Source: Ampullaceana balthica
Taxonomy: Eukaryota; Mollusca; Gastropoda; Lymnaeidae
Reading direction: 5' to 3'
DNA: 64,000 nucleotides
NCBI GenBank assembly: GCA_944989445.1
Contig: CALYLW010000014.1
Location: forward strand, 1,606,978 to 1,670,977
This document shows positions 35,675 to 50,600 of this stretch, piece by piece. The first letter of the stretch is position 1, and each line of letters starts with the position of its first letter. The position numbers were made by a program, and so were the translations under genes. The notes below the pieces were generated by a model. That model was given only the letters and a program-made list of their open reading frames with translations. It searched no databases and was not told the DNA's origin.

Positions 35675-38600
35675 CTGAGAATTGAAATTGAAATTTTCAC
35701 AGGTAATTTTAATTTTATTTTCAAAGGGATGTAAGTAAAATTAAAAGAATAGTCATGCGAACCTGTTTTTATGTTTTTAAAAATGTTAAAATAGCAATCA
35801 ATTTTACAGTTACAGTTCAATACAAAGTCATTGTATTGTATTAGTTTATTTTATATTGACATATAAAAAGCACCTTTTAAACCAGTCTACATTTTTAAAA
35901 TCATTATTTGAGGAAAAGGGAAACAACCATCATTTTCTTATCTTTCAAAAGAAAACAATGAATAGCCACATAATTATGTTCTTCCAGCACTTCTCAGAAG
36001 CTTAAAATCAGTATTATGTTATATAATAAGGTTTCTAACATGAAAACATGAATATTCTCTTTAGCCTGCTTCCATGGTGAAGAATTTATACAGTATCACA
36101 TTTTTTTCTTGTTGCTAAATAGGGTTTTGGTGTAGTCCAGTATTTTTTGGTAGATGGTAAAAGTGTACGTTTTGAATACTGAACATTGCAAGAGGTTTTG
36201 CACTATTTTCTCATTTTAATCTTTGCAAAAAGTTCTGGCTTAGAATTTTAAAAAAATGAAGTAATTTTTCATGAGAATTAAGTTTAACATGTCCTTTGAG
36301 GCATGTGTAAATTTATGACCTATTTGTGTCTTTGGAGTAGTACACTACAGTTCTTAATTTTAAAAAAAAGTCTTAAAACATAGCAACTATCACAACTTAT
36401 GCCTATTTAAATGTGACATAGGAAAAGATATACCTGTAGGGGCCAGGTGTATGACTATCCTTCTCGACAATAACCTTCTTGGCTTCATCACGAATCTTTG
36501 AACACCAGATCTGTCAAGAAAAATTATGAAAGCAGAACTATTATCTATTTTTTTGCACACTGATGCATATTATTAATGACAAAAAAATGTTTTCTTAATT
36601 CTTTTAAAATAATCATTAAAAGAAACATAAAAAAGTAATCCCCTTTTTCTAGATATTTTTAGTTAAGGCACATTAGCAGCGTCATAGTTGGGGATGGTGT
36701 CACCTTTGGTGGGTTTATGTTTTTTTCCCCTGCTACCATTAGACAAGTAAGTAATTACCCAAAACTGCAACCTTTTCTTATAGAAAAATAAATGCCCAAA
36801 ATCTAGGCATTTTCTTCCCTAAACACCCTCTTTCCACTGTCCATAAGATGCACTTTAACATAATTAGTGAAACTGTATTATTATAAACCAACAGAACAAG
36901 CACAGTAATAAAAACAAGAAAACAGTTTTTTCAAGCTGAAAGACTTACATTTTCTCAGATAAAAATACAAACAAGATACACTTACAAGTTTTTGAATTAT
37001 CTTTTGAAAACTCCCAATTTCTTTTTGTACACTTTCATTGTAATTACTTATCAGCAAGCTCTTCAAAAATTTACACAAGCAAATTGTAATTATTTATTCT
37101 GGTTGTAGGTCTTGATACTCACTTCTCAAGACAAGTTGTTCACAATGATGAAAATATTGATGTAGTTAGTGGTAACAATGTTATTATTTATTCAATCTCT
37201 TATGTTTGATAAGGTCTTTGCTGTAAAGTTCTTAAACTTAATGCCTTTTGTAACAAATGGCCTATTCTATAATTCTATCATGGTAAGGTAAGACAGTTTT
37301 CAGTGCAGGGTTTAAGAAATTGCATTACCTGAGCAAAGCTGAGGAAGAAAATCTGATCATGATTCAGTTTGATGCCAGGCAATCTAGTTTCTTCTGTTCC
37401 TCTTCTTTTGATCAAGTTTCTGTAGGCCTGTAAATATATAAACAAAACAGGTTTTGCTTACCATAGGTAATGAATTTAATTTTATATTCATCATATAATT
37501 TCTAAAAATTTAAATATGTTATTACATTTTTATAAAGTTATCATACCAAAACTTAGACATCAATTGTAGAAAAAAATATAGTTAAATTCAAAAAGGTCTT
37601 TTTAAAAATTAAAACACTTCAAATAAGTATACATGTAATGGTATCTTACTCTGTAGCTCTGTTTCAGGCCTCCGTTGTCTGCAATATTTTCATTCAGAGT
37701 TTGCTCCCCATCAAGCTGTAACACAAATTGAAATTTGGTTATTTTCAGTTGAACTATAACAATAAATTTAAAGTGATCTAGTGCATCAGCTATCCTTTTA
37801 CATGAGAGAACAGTATGCTGTGTAGTATTGAGTGAAGGGGGTGTTGTCTTACTATAAGTCAATTGGGGAAGGCTTTCATTTCCACCATTTAAAAAATAAA
37901 AAGATGGGTCTTTAAAAGATTTTTTTTTCTAACTTTAACGAGAATAAAATGAAAAGCAAATACTTTTTAGAACAAATTGTCAAATGATGGACAAATATTC
38001 AGTTGTCTTGCTGTGAAATATCTTATTTTATTAATTTTATGTTGTGAAAGTCATACAGGCCTAGGCTATTTTATTTTTTAAAATTATATAAATATAGGCA
38101 TTTTTTTCATTATATACCTTGTAGCCAACACAATAGATATACATGTATATCAGAGTTAGAGTTGGTGCAAAAAAAAATTCTTTTAAAATGCAAAATTCAA
38201 GTGAATGTGATTTAGAAAAATAGAGAATGAAGCAAGGGTGATTTTAAAAATGTCATACTTCTGATGAATACAAAAAATAGAGTGTTTAAAAAAATAGATT
38301 CCTAAATTTCACTTAGCATCTATTGTGTAAATCTTATATTATATTAAATTAGAACCATTTGTGAAATTAGCATGATTGCATTTTTATTTTTGAGGACAGG
38401 AAATTACTGAAGGAGACAAAACAAGAACTCACACTGTGACCATCCCATTTATAACACCCATACTGGTCAACAAAACATGAAGCTCTAGACTTGAAGTTGG
38501 CCATGTCTTCCTTATCCCACCACTTTTTTAGCTCACCATTGGCATCTAACTGATTACCTGAAATAGCAAGGTTATCATGGGATGGCCACATGGCCTAAAA

Positions 38601-41600
38601 ATCATTTGTTTCCAAAATGCTTTTTGAATAAAGATAACTTTTTTCCCCTTCTTTTTCTTTTAATCAGTTTGATGTGATTTTTATCTCAAACATGTTATTA
38701 AAATTCAGTAGGTGACTAAAAATAACAGAGAAATTTTATTTAAAAAAGAAAATTATTAAACAATAAAAATGAAATTTAAGCATCTTTGGGCAATAAAAAT
38801 GAAAAATGTATGAGTGACAAGATTTAAATCATGCATGATTGAAATCTGGATAAAGAAATAAGCATGCACTGCATTGATTAAAAATTTGTAACGTGTTATT
38901 AATTATAGCAAAGTGGGGGGAGAAAGATCTCTGAACAAAACAGTTTCATGTAATCTTTTTAACTGTTAGTTTATTATTTAAATGAAATGTTACAAACTTA
39001 ATTTAAAGTACGTATATGATTCACATACAAAAATCAACAAATAGATCCACTGATGAATAATAATTAGAAAACATTTAAGTGTGTGATTGCTAAAGATGTT
39101 AAAGATTGCTTTGATCATTATTTAAAATTTAAATACATAATCACTAGACATGTTGTTAAATTTGCCTTTAAATGTAATTGTATGACCTTACAAAAACCTT
39201 AATCTAGGCTAAATGCATCATCCCGTGGAAGTAAAAATACTTGAAATAAACAATATATTTTATACCTTAAAAATATTCACAAAGGTTTCATGTGTTTTAG
39301 TTAGATGTTATGATGATATATGTTAATTCATTGTGTGTTTCACACAAGTGTCTCTAACATGGAGGAAAACAAAACTATAAGAATTACACACTATAAATTA
39401 AAGAAAAAAATCCAACTAAGATATTGATGAGTTATCGTATAATGCTTTGGACATACAAAAATTTATAGTATTTTAAAATAAATTTGTCATCTGTCAAGCA
39501 AAATGTGACATTAAAAATGAAAAAATGTTAGTACATGTAATTATTTATTGAAAAAATAATAATGAAATCTTTGCTTTCATGACAATTGAACTTAAAGTTT
39601 TCACACAAAGAAATTGCACGTGCTTGAGTTTTTAAAAAAATTCAGTTGTGCATCAGAGATGATGTTAAGTCTCAAAAATCATAAAAACTAAATTAATTTC
39701 TTGGTCATGCAACAATGCAAATGAAGTGACAGAAATTATTGAAATTTTTGAATACTAAATATTTTTATTTCTTTATCTACTATGTCAATTGGCAACAAAC
39801 TTAAATTAACAGCATTTATTATATTACAACATTTACTATGAAACTTAAATTTTATTTTGCTATAGTTGACATTTTTTACTTTCCTTAATTAGCTACACCT
39901 GATGAACATAACTGACAAGTATAGTTAGTATGTTGATATTAAAGCTATTTAGTGCTAATGAAAATATGAAACCACTGTGCATTTCTGAAAATGCAGCTGT
40001 ACCCAGAAACATAATTTGTAACATTACTAGTTCTATACGTTTCATTCATAGATACATGTATAAATATTGAAACATATTTTGGATGTTTCTGTTGAATAGC
40101 TCAAAGCTTGGCAGATGGCAAGAGTCTTTGGGATAACGTGCGTGAATGCAATAAATCTAAGTGCTTCTGAAACAAAGTGGCAGTTCAAACTGCTTTACTT
40201 GTAATGTGATAATAGGCCTCATGCCTGTAGGCAATCCACTTACTCACCATTGAAATCTAAAAACCCTTTAGATATCAACCTGCCCATGTAAGAAGCTGTT
40301 GCCCCATACAGTTGAGAGCTGTTGAGTGAATGTTTATTAGTGCCTCTCATTATTTCTATGAAAATGATGGCATAAAAAGATTTTGAATGATGACGTTGTT
40401 ACTTTGTGAGCAGTCTGCTCAAACTTACCTTTAGTGTCATAACCATGAGTGATTTCATGGCCGACAACCATTCCGATACCCCCGTAGTTCATAGAGCTAC
40501 AGAGACAAAATAATAAGCAATCGGGTAAGAATGATTACTCTTGCTAATTGCAGAAGACTGGAAAAGTGACAGTTTTAAAATAACCTTGAGACTGTCTGTT
40601 TTCTTATTACTTATCCTTTTCTCCCCCAGAAATCAAGCTTTTTTTGTGTAACTCTAATCTAAAATAACTTTTATAAAATTTATGTCAAACAAGTAGGTTG
40701 AAAAAAAAAGATTTCAAGACAAAATTAATTAAAATACATGTAGTATAAAAATCCTCTTAGGCTCATAGTGTTCACTAATTTTACCTGGTATATTCTGGAC
40801 TGTAGACAGGGGGCTGTAGAAAGGCTGCTGGGAAGACTAAAACAAAAAAGGGAAATAACTTTAGAGGATTATAATTGATAACCTATTTTCTTATTTATTA
40901 TTGGGAGTAGATTGTGTGAATGATATTCTAGTAACACTTTTCATTCTAATTTTCATTCAATATTAAATCAATGTTTAAATATTTTCACTTTATAGCTCTT
41001 TTCTACTTTGAATAAAATTGTTTGCAATTTTCAAAGTTATTTGGTACAATTTATTGAATGAATACCTTCAAATAGGTTAAGTTATAATTTATATAAATAT
41101 AACATATCTACTATTACGCCTGCATAAAAGTAACTGTACTCACTCATCTCATTGGCAAGAGAATTATAATATGCATTTACTATTACAGGATGTGTAGGCC
41201 AACTAATGGAAGAAATAATTAAATACAATTTAATTAGCTGAAAATTAATTTAACAGTTACAAATCTTGAAATTTTGGGGAACAAATCATAAACTCACAGT
41301 GAAACAAAAGGAAAAGATTATTTTAAAAATAAATTATTGTATATTAAACTTAGAGATGGGTAACCCCTTAGTACATCATTTAGGGTCATAACAATATTTT
41401 TTTCCCTTTCATACTAAATAAATTAATTAACTGACAATTGCATACTCTCACATTTCTTTGATCCTGGTCTCTCTCAGCGTCTTAGCATTCTCTTGAGCTG
41501 CATATTTGTTTACAGCTATGATTGTTTCAAAGTATTCAACTTTCTTATCTTTAATCTAAATGTGAAAATGCAGACATAAATTAAGTTTATTTTGAAGGAT

Positions 41601-44600
41601 AATGGGATGGTAACATAATTCCCCTAAAATAGTTTTTAAATATTCAATGCTCATATAGTTTAAAAATTTTAGCTTTGCAAATAATAATTGATTTAGGTTC
41701 CAAAAATGTTTTTATAAGATTTCTATTTTATCTTAATTTCTGTCTTTTATGAAGCTCACATCAACTAGAAGTCAGTTTTTAAATACAAAATTTATTCTAT
41801 TTCATGTGATGTCTTATTTTCATCAAATATATGTTTTCTTAAAAAATTTATATCTTGTAATTGAAGTTTTCTGTGCTTCTGAACTGGTTTTCTTAGGTAT
41901 TATAATTTTTTAAAGTTATAATTTATTGTTTACATTTTTAATTTAATACATTTGTAAAATTCTTCAAGAAACCGTTTTTAAATAAAATTCAATATTGTAT
42001 ATATAATAAAATTCTAAAATGTGATTTTCAATTTTTTTACCTGCTTTTGACCTTCCCTTTAAAAGTTTTACTCACAAATTTGTAAAGTCCATTCAGCCGG
42101 TCATCTTCAAGTATATAATCAGGGAATCCAATCTTAGATTGCATTGTTTTTAACTATTGAAATAAAGCAGTGAAAAATGTAGAATTACAATGAATTTCTT
42201 TTCCAAAATAACAAGACAGTCTGACAGTATCCAAGGTGGCTAAATATAAATGCAATTGAGCAAGCTGGAATTTTATTATACACTTGGCTACACATCTCAA
42301 AACCTTATCATCTTTAATTTAATTAAATGCATATAAAAATAAATTAAATGAATTTTAAAAGTTGTTCTATCCATTTTAAAAATAATTTTAATCATATTAA
42401 TAAATTACAAAAATTGTAAAATAAATATTTACCTTTGCTTCAGCCATTTTTTTGGTCTTATCTGTCATCCATGTATTTTCCTCCAGCAATTCTCTAAATG
42501 CATTGGAGAGGTCATCAATCATTGCTTTGAGCTACATGAAAATGTTGATAATTTTAATATTTTTGTTCATTTTTTTCTAGTTATTTGATCTTTGAAATAC
42601 TATATTAAATTATGAAAAATGTTATCATTACACCTTCTATACAGAAGATTATAGAGTCCTATGCTTATCCATGATTTTTTTATAGACTTTCATTTTTATT
42701 AGAGTTTAAATTTAGAATATATTGCTTTGTGTATTATTGCTAATTTATTCTTGTTTTTTTTCTAACCTCTAGTGTTTGCTATACTCATAATTAATAACCA
42801 AAAACTTGGAAAGTAAGAAAACTGAATGATATGAAACTTATAGAAGCAAAGAAAAATTACATAGTCTCGGGCATCTTTGCTGAAGTGTTGGTCTATATAC
42901 ATCCTACTAACAGCATCTGGAAAGGCTTGAATTGTTGTAGCAACACATTTTTCCCACCTAGGCTGGGGTTGTGTCCCTTCTGTCTCCTAAAATATATGAT
43001 AAATTCAAAGCTCTTCGAATTATATTTCTATGGTCTCTTCTTTAAAAAAAAATCATTCTTCCCTCACAATCTCAGCAAAAGATTTAAATTACATAAACAT
43101 TTATGATCATTTTACATTTTCCACTTACAATAGAACAAACATACATTAATGTAAGAAATAGTATAATTTTTAATTTTTAGATGCTGTAACACTAATTTCA
43201 TCCAATGCAAAAAATTTATAATCTACTTACCTCAGTGAACTTATCACTGAGTGCAACAAAGTCTGAACCAAGAGCTTTAGTGAATGTCAACAAGTTAGAC
43301 ATAAGGTAGTTTGCCAATACTCTGTATAGCAAAATGACACAAAAAATGACAGCTATTTCTTATTTTTTAAAAGGGCCATATAAAACATTTAATATATAAA
43401 AAATATTTGGTTAGGGGTCTTCAAAGTCCAAAGCCTGTGGCCAAATGTGGCCTCCGTATAAATTTTAATTGGCCCACGGCCTCATCTTGAATAATTGACT
43501 CACATATTTTTTTCCCCCCATAAAAATATAACTCTTTCAAATTATATATTTATATATATACAAATTGAAAAGCCTATAACGCAGTCTTAAAGTAAATCCT
43601 TTTTGATAATTATCTTAATTCGACCCCCCACAAATTATTATTTCTTGGAAAATGATCCTCTTTGCAAAAAGTTTGGACATCCCTGTATATTAAGCGTAGG
43701 ACGCAATAATCTTCTGTATAGAAGGAGCGTCTGTAAACAGATAAGATATATTACAAATAAATCTAATAACACTATTATTATTTGTTGGTAAAAGAAACTC
43801 ATTTAAAATGGGATATAATGATCACTCCTATCTTAATATACTGTTTACAAACCCAGATTTTTATAAATATTAGTTAACCTAGATGAAATTAGATGAATTA
43901 AATTTTATTATTGCTACAAATCATGTTCACATTTCTGTAATTTTATTGTACTTCAACTTGTCACGTGTGAATCACGAGTTTGATGACAGAGAGGTCACAT
44001 GGGTGAAAGCGCGCAAAAAGGAGTCCTGGAAGTAATGGCCAATGTGTGGCTGATGTCTCCATGTTGTGAACTCTCAAAGTTATATTTCTGTACATAGTGT
44101 GCATATTAAAGTTATTTTGTTGACAATAGTATTCCAAGGATTTATTGCACGAGAGTTTGTGATATGTGAGAAGGCCTACAACACACATTAATAAGTAATA
44201 CGTCACAAGACGTTACATTGGTGTCAGAAGAAAATTAAGTTTGTACTATCGTACTGTTAACACGGTAGAGAAAGTGAGGTCATCGTGGAAGTAACAAGCA
44301 TTGTGAACTCAAAAAAGGGAAGTATTCATTAAAGGAAGAAATATTGTGAGCCATCGTAATTTGTGAATATTCAAGTTTGTAAGCAGCAGTGAATAAACTT
44401 TTGTAATTCAATGAAATATAATACAAGAAGTTATCAAAATGGCGGCTTGACTTCCCACATAGCAGCTACACGCACTGAATCTGGGTCAAGGCATGCGGAA
44501 CACACAGTGTCAACGTGACACAGGCTATTACTAATGGATTCCAAGAAAGAACTGTAAACATAACCTTGAACTCTAGAAGATATGAACAGCTGTTTAACTA

Positions 44601-47600
44601 TTTAAATCAGTGAATCGTGTATCAAGGAACTCTTTGTGAAAATAAACAATAACATTGGTAAATTCCAAACAAAGTGAAGAACTGAATTTGTATTCATTCA
44701 TTGTATGGAAATTGTGAGAATTGCAATTTGGATTAATGGATTGAACTGAAGTGTCTAAAACAGTGGTTCCTAACCTTTTGGGGTCCATGCACCCCTTCAG
44801 ATGCCCAAAAAAGTTCATGCACCCCCTCGTGAAACTTGCTGAAAATGCATAATAAACTATTTTTATTTTAGGAACACAACAGTTTTGACCATATGCAACA
44901 GGGAATTTAGTGAGAGATCTGCTGCTTCTTATGATTAATCGGCGATTTAAATTTGGGGACTGTTTTGGACAAAGCAACTCTCATGTCATCTTCTGCATTC
45001 AACTTATTCCTTTCCTTGGTTTTAATCGTCAAAGGTGTGGAGAATCCTGCTTCACAGAGATAGGTTGTGGCAAATGGAAGGAGAGTCAGTACTGCCCTCT
45101 TGGCTAGTTGTGGGTAGGAATCAAATCAATCAGGCCATCTTTAGCAAGGTCACTGTCATCAATGTTGTCCAAGTCACAGAGAAAGGGATTGCGAATCCAA
45201 AGATCTTTCCTAGCAATGTCTTGACAGAAATACCCATCAAAGGAAATTGAAATGTTGAAAGGTGCTCTGAAATTTCCCATTTGATGTTGTCAGACAGTGA
45301 TCCCTCAGTGCTTCCTTCTGCACCAGATATTACAACTTCATCCAAGAGTGGAAAGTTGGCCAAGTTGGACTTTTCTAGTCGTCGTTGGAATATTGGCACT
45401 TTGTTAAGAAAGGCTTGCAATCTCTCAGTAGGATCCATTACATCCACAGCAGGTCCTTGGAGAGATGTGGTCAACTCATTCAAGATGGAGAAGATGTCTG
45501 CCAGGTATGCCAAGTAATGAATGAAATTTGGACAGTCAAACTTGTCAGCAAGGTCACTCTCATTTTCTCGCAAGAAAATGGCAAGCTCCACTCTCAGTTC
45601 TACTAACCGAGAAAGTATCCGACCCCTTGACAACCAGCACACCTCAGTGTGTAAGAGCAGAAGTTCATGCTCAGACTCAGAGCCCACCTTCTGACAGAAC
45701 AACTTGAAGAGGCAGTAGTTCAAGGCATGTGAGCGGATAAAATTTACAACTTGGACTGCAGTAGAAAGAACTGACTTCAAGGTTGGAGGTAGAGTTTTGC
45801 ATGCCCTGGCCTGACGATGAAGAATACAGTGTGTAGTGACAATATCTGGAACTTCTTTCTTTACCAGTGCTGAAAATCCTGACTTATTACCGAGCATGGA
45901 GGGAGCACCACCCTTTGCAAATTGAAGAAATTCTTGAAGTCCAGTCAAACTGGTTTTCAATGAAGAATGCCCTGACTAGCTGCAGCACATCAGCAGTTTT
46001 GCTAGTAGCTAGGAGTGGCTTACAAAAGAGAAATTCCTCCTTCTGCAATCCACTGAGAACATATCTCAGAAATACAAGAATCTGCTGCATTTTGCTACAT
46101 CAGTGGATTCATCCAGCTGCATGCTAAATGGAAAAGGACTGCTTCTCATCTCGCACAAGACTTGATCCAGAATGTCTGCAGCCAAGTCACTAATCCTGGA
46201 ATTAATAGTGTCATTGGACAAAGGAACTTTCTCAACCTGCTTCCTCTGCTGATGACCACACATCAGTTCCACCATCTCCAGAGCACAAGGCTCCACCAAA
46301 GGTCTCCAATGGTGTGGGGCTTCTTGTTCTTTGCAATAAGATACGCAACCTTGAATGATGCCTCCAGTGCAGATTTCTGTGACACAGAAAATCCAAGCTT
46401 GGGCAAGGTACCTGAGGTCAAGAAGCGAGCTCTCTTCTGCTTGAAGACTTTGACACTTTCCTTGGAATTGGATGGATGGACTTTCTCCAAGTGCTCTCGT
46501 AGTCTAACAGGCTTCATGTTGTCATTGCACAGGATTTTTACACAGTGGAAGCACTGAGGCTTTTGTGTTCCATCTCTCTCTCTCTCTCTTTTATTTTTTA
46601 TGTTTAACGATTTTTAGGGGGTGATGACAATCGGAAAGTCGTACCAGTTACAGTAAAAAGTTTAACTGATGAAGTTGATGTTTTTAATGACCGGAATTGG
46701 ATGCTTAACTCAAGATTTTAGGTTTCAATGATGAATAATGGCTTACAATTAACGTTTTTAAGACCTTTGCAGCGTACAGAGCAATAAAAGTGAAGGGAAA
46801 AAATCCCAACGTTTACATCCACTCAAAACAGTTAAAGGGTCACCGGAAGAGATATATCTGACGTATTTGATGATAAAATTAAATTAATTTTAGAAAACAG
46901 TGACATAAAACACGAAATTCCGAGGAACACGTTGAGCGAACCGTTCATTTTGCGAAAGTTTTCCCGTTAATTTTCGACATGCGCAGAACGATGCGCGAAC
47001 GAGATTAAAAAAAAAGGTTGTATATGGGCGTCCTTTAACACGGCATGCCTTGCTTATGGTTCACATTTTCAGATTATCAGATTTTCTTTCTTTTTTTTTC
47101 CCTTCTTTTTTTTCTTCCTTTTTTTCTTTTTTTTTCTCTTCCTCTTTTTCTTTTTTTTCTCTGAATGGTTCATGCACCCCCTGGAACCTGCTCATGCACC
47201 CCTTGGGGGTGCATGCACCACTGGTTAGGAACCCCTGGTCTAAAAGCTACTCTAAATTCTGGAATTCTGAAAATTTGACTAAGACTAAGTGACTTATTTC
47301 ATTCAAAACTTTGGACCATCGGATGTGTTTTGTCAACCTGAGGGAGCGTATATATATAGTATACTTAAGATACCGTGTGAGGATACTTTGTTGCCTCATT
47401 TTGTCAAAATTAAATTTAATGGTTTCGATTTGTCACTTGATTAGAATTAACACATTTTGAATTTAAAAATAAAATTGATCATTTGCATATTTCTACATTA
47501 ATATATAAATAATCATATTCATCACTGAATTGCTTGACTTATATAATTCCATAAAACTAAACATGGATTATTATAAAGAATTTACTAACTTTGCTAAAGA

Positions 47601-50600
47601 ATTTGGCTTTAGTGGAAGAGAATTGAAAGACTTTGTCGAAGAGAAAGTCAAGGTAGCCAAAGAAGAAGAGAAGCTAAAGATAGCCAAAGAGGAAAGATGC
47701 GCAAAATAGCCAAAGAAGAAGAGAGGCAAAAGCAAAAAGAGGCTGAAGAAAAAGAGAGGCAAAAACAAATAATTGAAAGAGAAGAAAGAGCTGCAAGAAG
47801 AGAACTTGAACAACTTAAAAATGACAACTTAAAACTACAAATTGATTTACAGAGCAAAGGCTACAATCCTGGTAATGACTCAAATGTAAAGTCAACACCG
47901 AAGGATACAATCAAAGTTAGAAAATATGATAGCAAGAAAGAAAAAAAAAGGATGTTTATCTGGCTTATTTTGAATCCATAATGGCCATGAAAGGTTATGA
48001 AGAAAAAGATTGGCCAGCACAACTGATTACTCAACTAACTGGAGAAGCATTTGAAGCTTACAACAGTATAGCTAAAGAAGACAAAAACATATATAAAAAT
48101 GTCAAAAAGGCACTTCTATGTCATTTCGGGAAGTCAGAAAATGATTATAGAAGGGAATTTCATGAGATGATAATCAAGATGGACAAAGATCCACAGATCA
48201 TAGTACATGAAGCACAAGTTAAATTAACAAAATGGCTTGAACTTACAGCAATAGATACAAGCAATCCAAAGGCCATAATAGACATGGTGTTAATTGTCAA
48301 ATTTCTAGAAAATGCAACACCAGCTCTATTCACTTATTTAACTGATAAGAAAGTTCGTACTCAGGCAGAGCTAACAAATGCATTACGCACATTCAAAGAC
48401 TCTTATCCAAATGTAGAAATGGATAAAAGACAAGATATCTTTGCAGCAGTACAAAATAAAATCCAAGAAAAAAGACAAGGAATGAGAAACCAGAGTCTGC
48501 CAAACCAAGGCAACAGACAAACTATTGCTGGTACTGTAACAAGCCAGGACATATGGCTAAGCAGTGTTACCACAATAAAGGACAACCAAATAGGGTGTCA
48601 CCTAATGACAGCCCTACAAGACAGAAGACAGAAGAAAGATCAAGACAAGGTCACTTTGAAAGCAAAGGTAGAAGGTCATGGAGAGGCAGATATAATCATA
48701 ACTCCAGATTAGGCCTGTCAACTGGTACCCGGGACCCGGGTACCCGTTGCCGTGTGATTACCCGGGTAATAAAATTCCGCTTGGGTACCCGTGAAAATGT
48801 GGCTTGAAGGTCTATATTAACCGTAGGCCAAACTTCGGCTCCCATGTGGCTTTTTTGTGTTTACATTGTGGCTCACGAAACAATTTATCAAATGAAAATT
48901 TTAGTTTCCAAAATATGCTTAGAAGTACATCTAAGATGAAATATCTATCAACGGGAAATAAAATACGGTCCCAAAAAACTACAATGTATTTTGATACATC
49001 TTTTTTTCTCTCAACGTGAAATAGAAATCGCACAACACAAAAACGTTATGGGTCTTTAAAAGAATCATAAAAAGAAAACAAAAGTCCTCTGCCAAAAAAT
49101 GGATGGACTGCTTAGAGATGAAAGACGCTGTATTTGTTAATTTAAAAAAACACCCCTGCTTTGACTAACTTCGCTTTAAAATAGGCCGATTGATATTAGC
49201 TAATGTTGTTTATCCACTCCTCCCCCTCTCCTCCCTTGTCACCGATTGATACTATCTATTGTCGGTTTTTCTACCCCCCCCCCATTCCTCTCTTCACTCC
49301 TATAACCCAGTGCTTCTCCAACATTTAAGTATGGCGGACCGGCAGGAATTTTTCCATTGCACTAGGAACCGGTGCACTATTTTCCCTGTACTTACATGGT
49401 AGCGAAATGTATTTTATTTCCTTTTATTTGTTTCATTTATACTCTTATTGTCAAAAAGGACAAATTCTATATGGTTAGTATTATTGGTAGCAATTGTAGG
49501 ATTATAATTATATTTTTCTCTCCTTTCTTGATAACTTCCGCGGCCCAACACTTTGAGAGGCACTGCTCAAACCCACACCCATTGCAATCGCTTGTGTTTC
49601 TTGTGTTCATTGACACGTGTTTGCCTAGCCCAAAAATTGATATTAATAATAATAATACATCCAAAGTTAATAAGGTGGATAAGACGTCAAGTGGAATCAG
49701 GCCAATCCAGTTGACAGCGACACGGCAAAATGCAACCGGTAGTAACGAAATTGTGTCTGCGAAGGGTTGCAACCTAACGCAATAAAACGCCATCTGAACG
49801 TTATTCATAAAATTGATTTTGATAAACAAACCGCCGATCCACCCAATATCAGAAAATTTTTGGTGTCAACAAAAGCAGTACCACTGACCAAAGCACGATC
49901 ACTTGAGATTTACCGCAGTATTGCGTCCTTCATCGCCCTTAGCATCGACTACCGACGCCAAGTGGATATTAACATTCAAGGTATGACACTGAACGTTACG
50001 TCATTGCTGTTGACATTTTGTTTGCATGTTCAGTTTACTGAAGTTTTAGTTTATGAGTATGACGAATGCATTTACAGCAGGAATTGAATAACAGTTTTTA
50101 GTGCATTATAGTTAAACCGGTAATTGTAGTGCATTAGTAATAGTATGTTACTGGAAGCAAGCCGTTGGCTACTACTACTGTGTGAAATGAGGTGCATGGA
50201 TGGTGGTGCTAGGTTGTATTGTATAGCAGTCATGACGGGGAAAATTATGCGACGTTTAGAACGGGTAACCCGGGTACCCGTTGGAAATTTTCACGGGTAC
50301 CCGGGCAGCTTTTTTCAACAAAATTGACAGCCCTACTCCAGATACAGAAATTATGATCAGCTATGGAGAAGGAATGACTACCAAGATGAAGATGATAAAT
50401 GAAAAAAGAAGAATCAAGATCTAGTGATACTGTGGCCACTATTAACAGTCATGGAAAGCTGAAATTCTACCCAGTTTACATCAATAATAGAAAATGTATG
50501 TGTCTTCGTGATTCAGGATGCACAACGATTGTGGTACACAGCAGAATGGTGGAAAGAAAAAGAATATGATGGTCAAAAAGACACACTAATAATGGCTGAT

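Noticed and set aside
35575..35820. 81-codon minus-strand ORF as a separate gene
   Set aside because: Only its last 33 codons are coding, as the terminal M13 exon; the upstream part is intron before a clear caattctcag acceptor.
47050..47292. Phe/Ser-rich ORF
   Set aside because: It is the T/C-rich tract and right terminal region of the hAT element.
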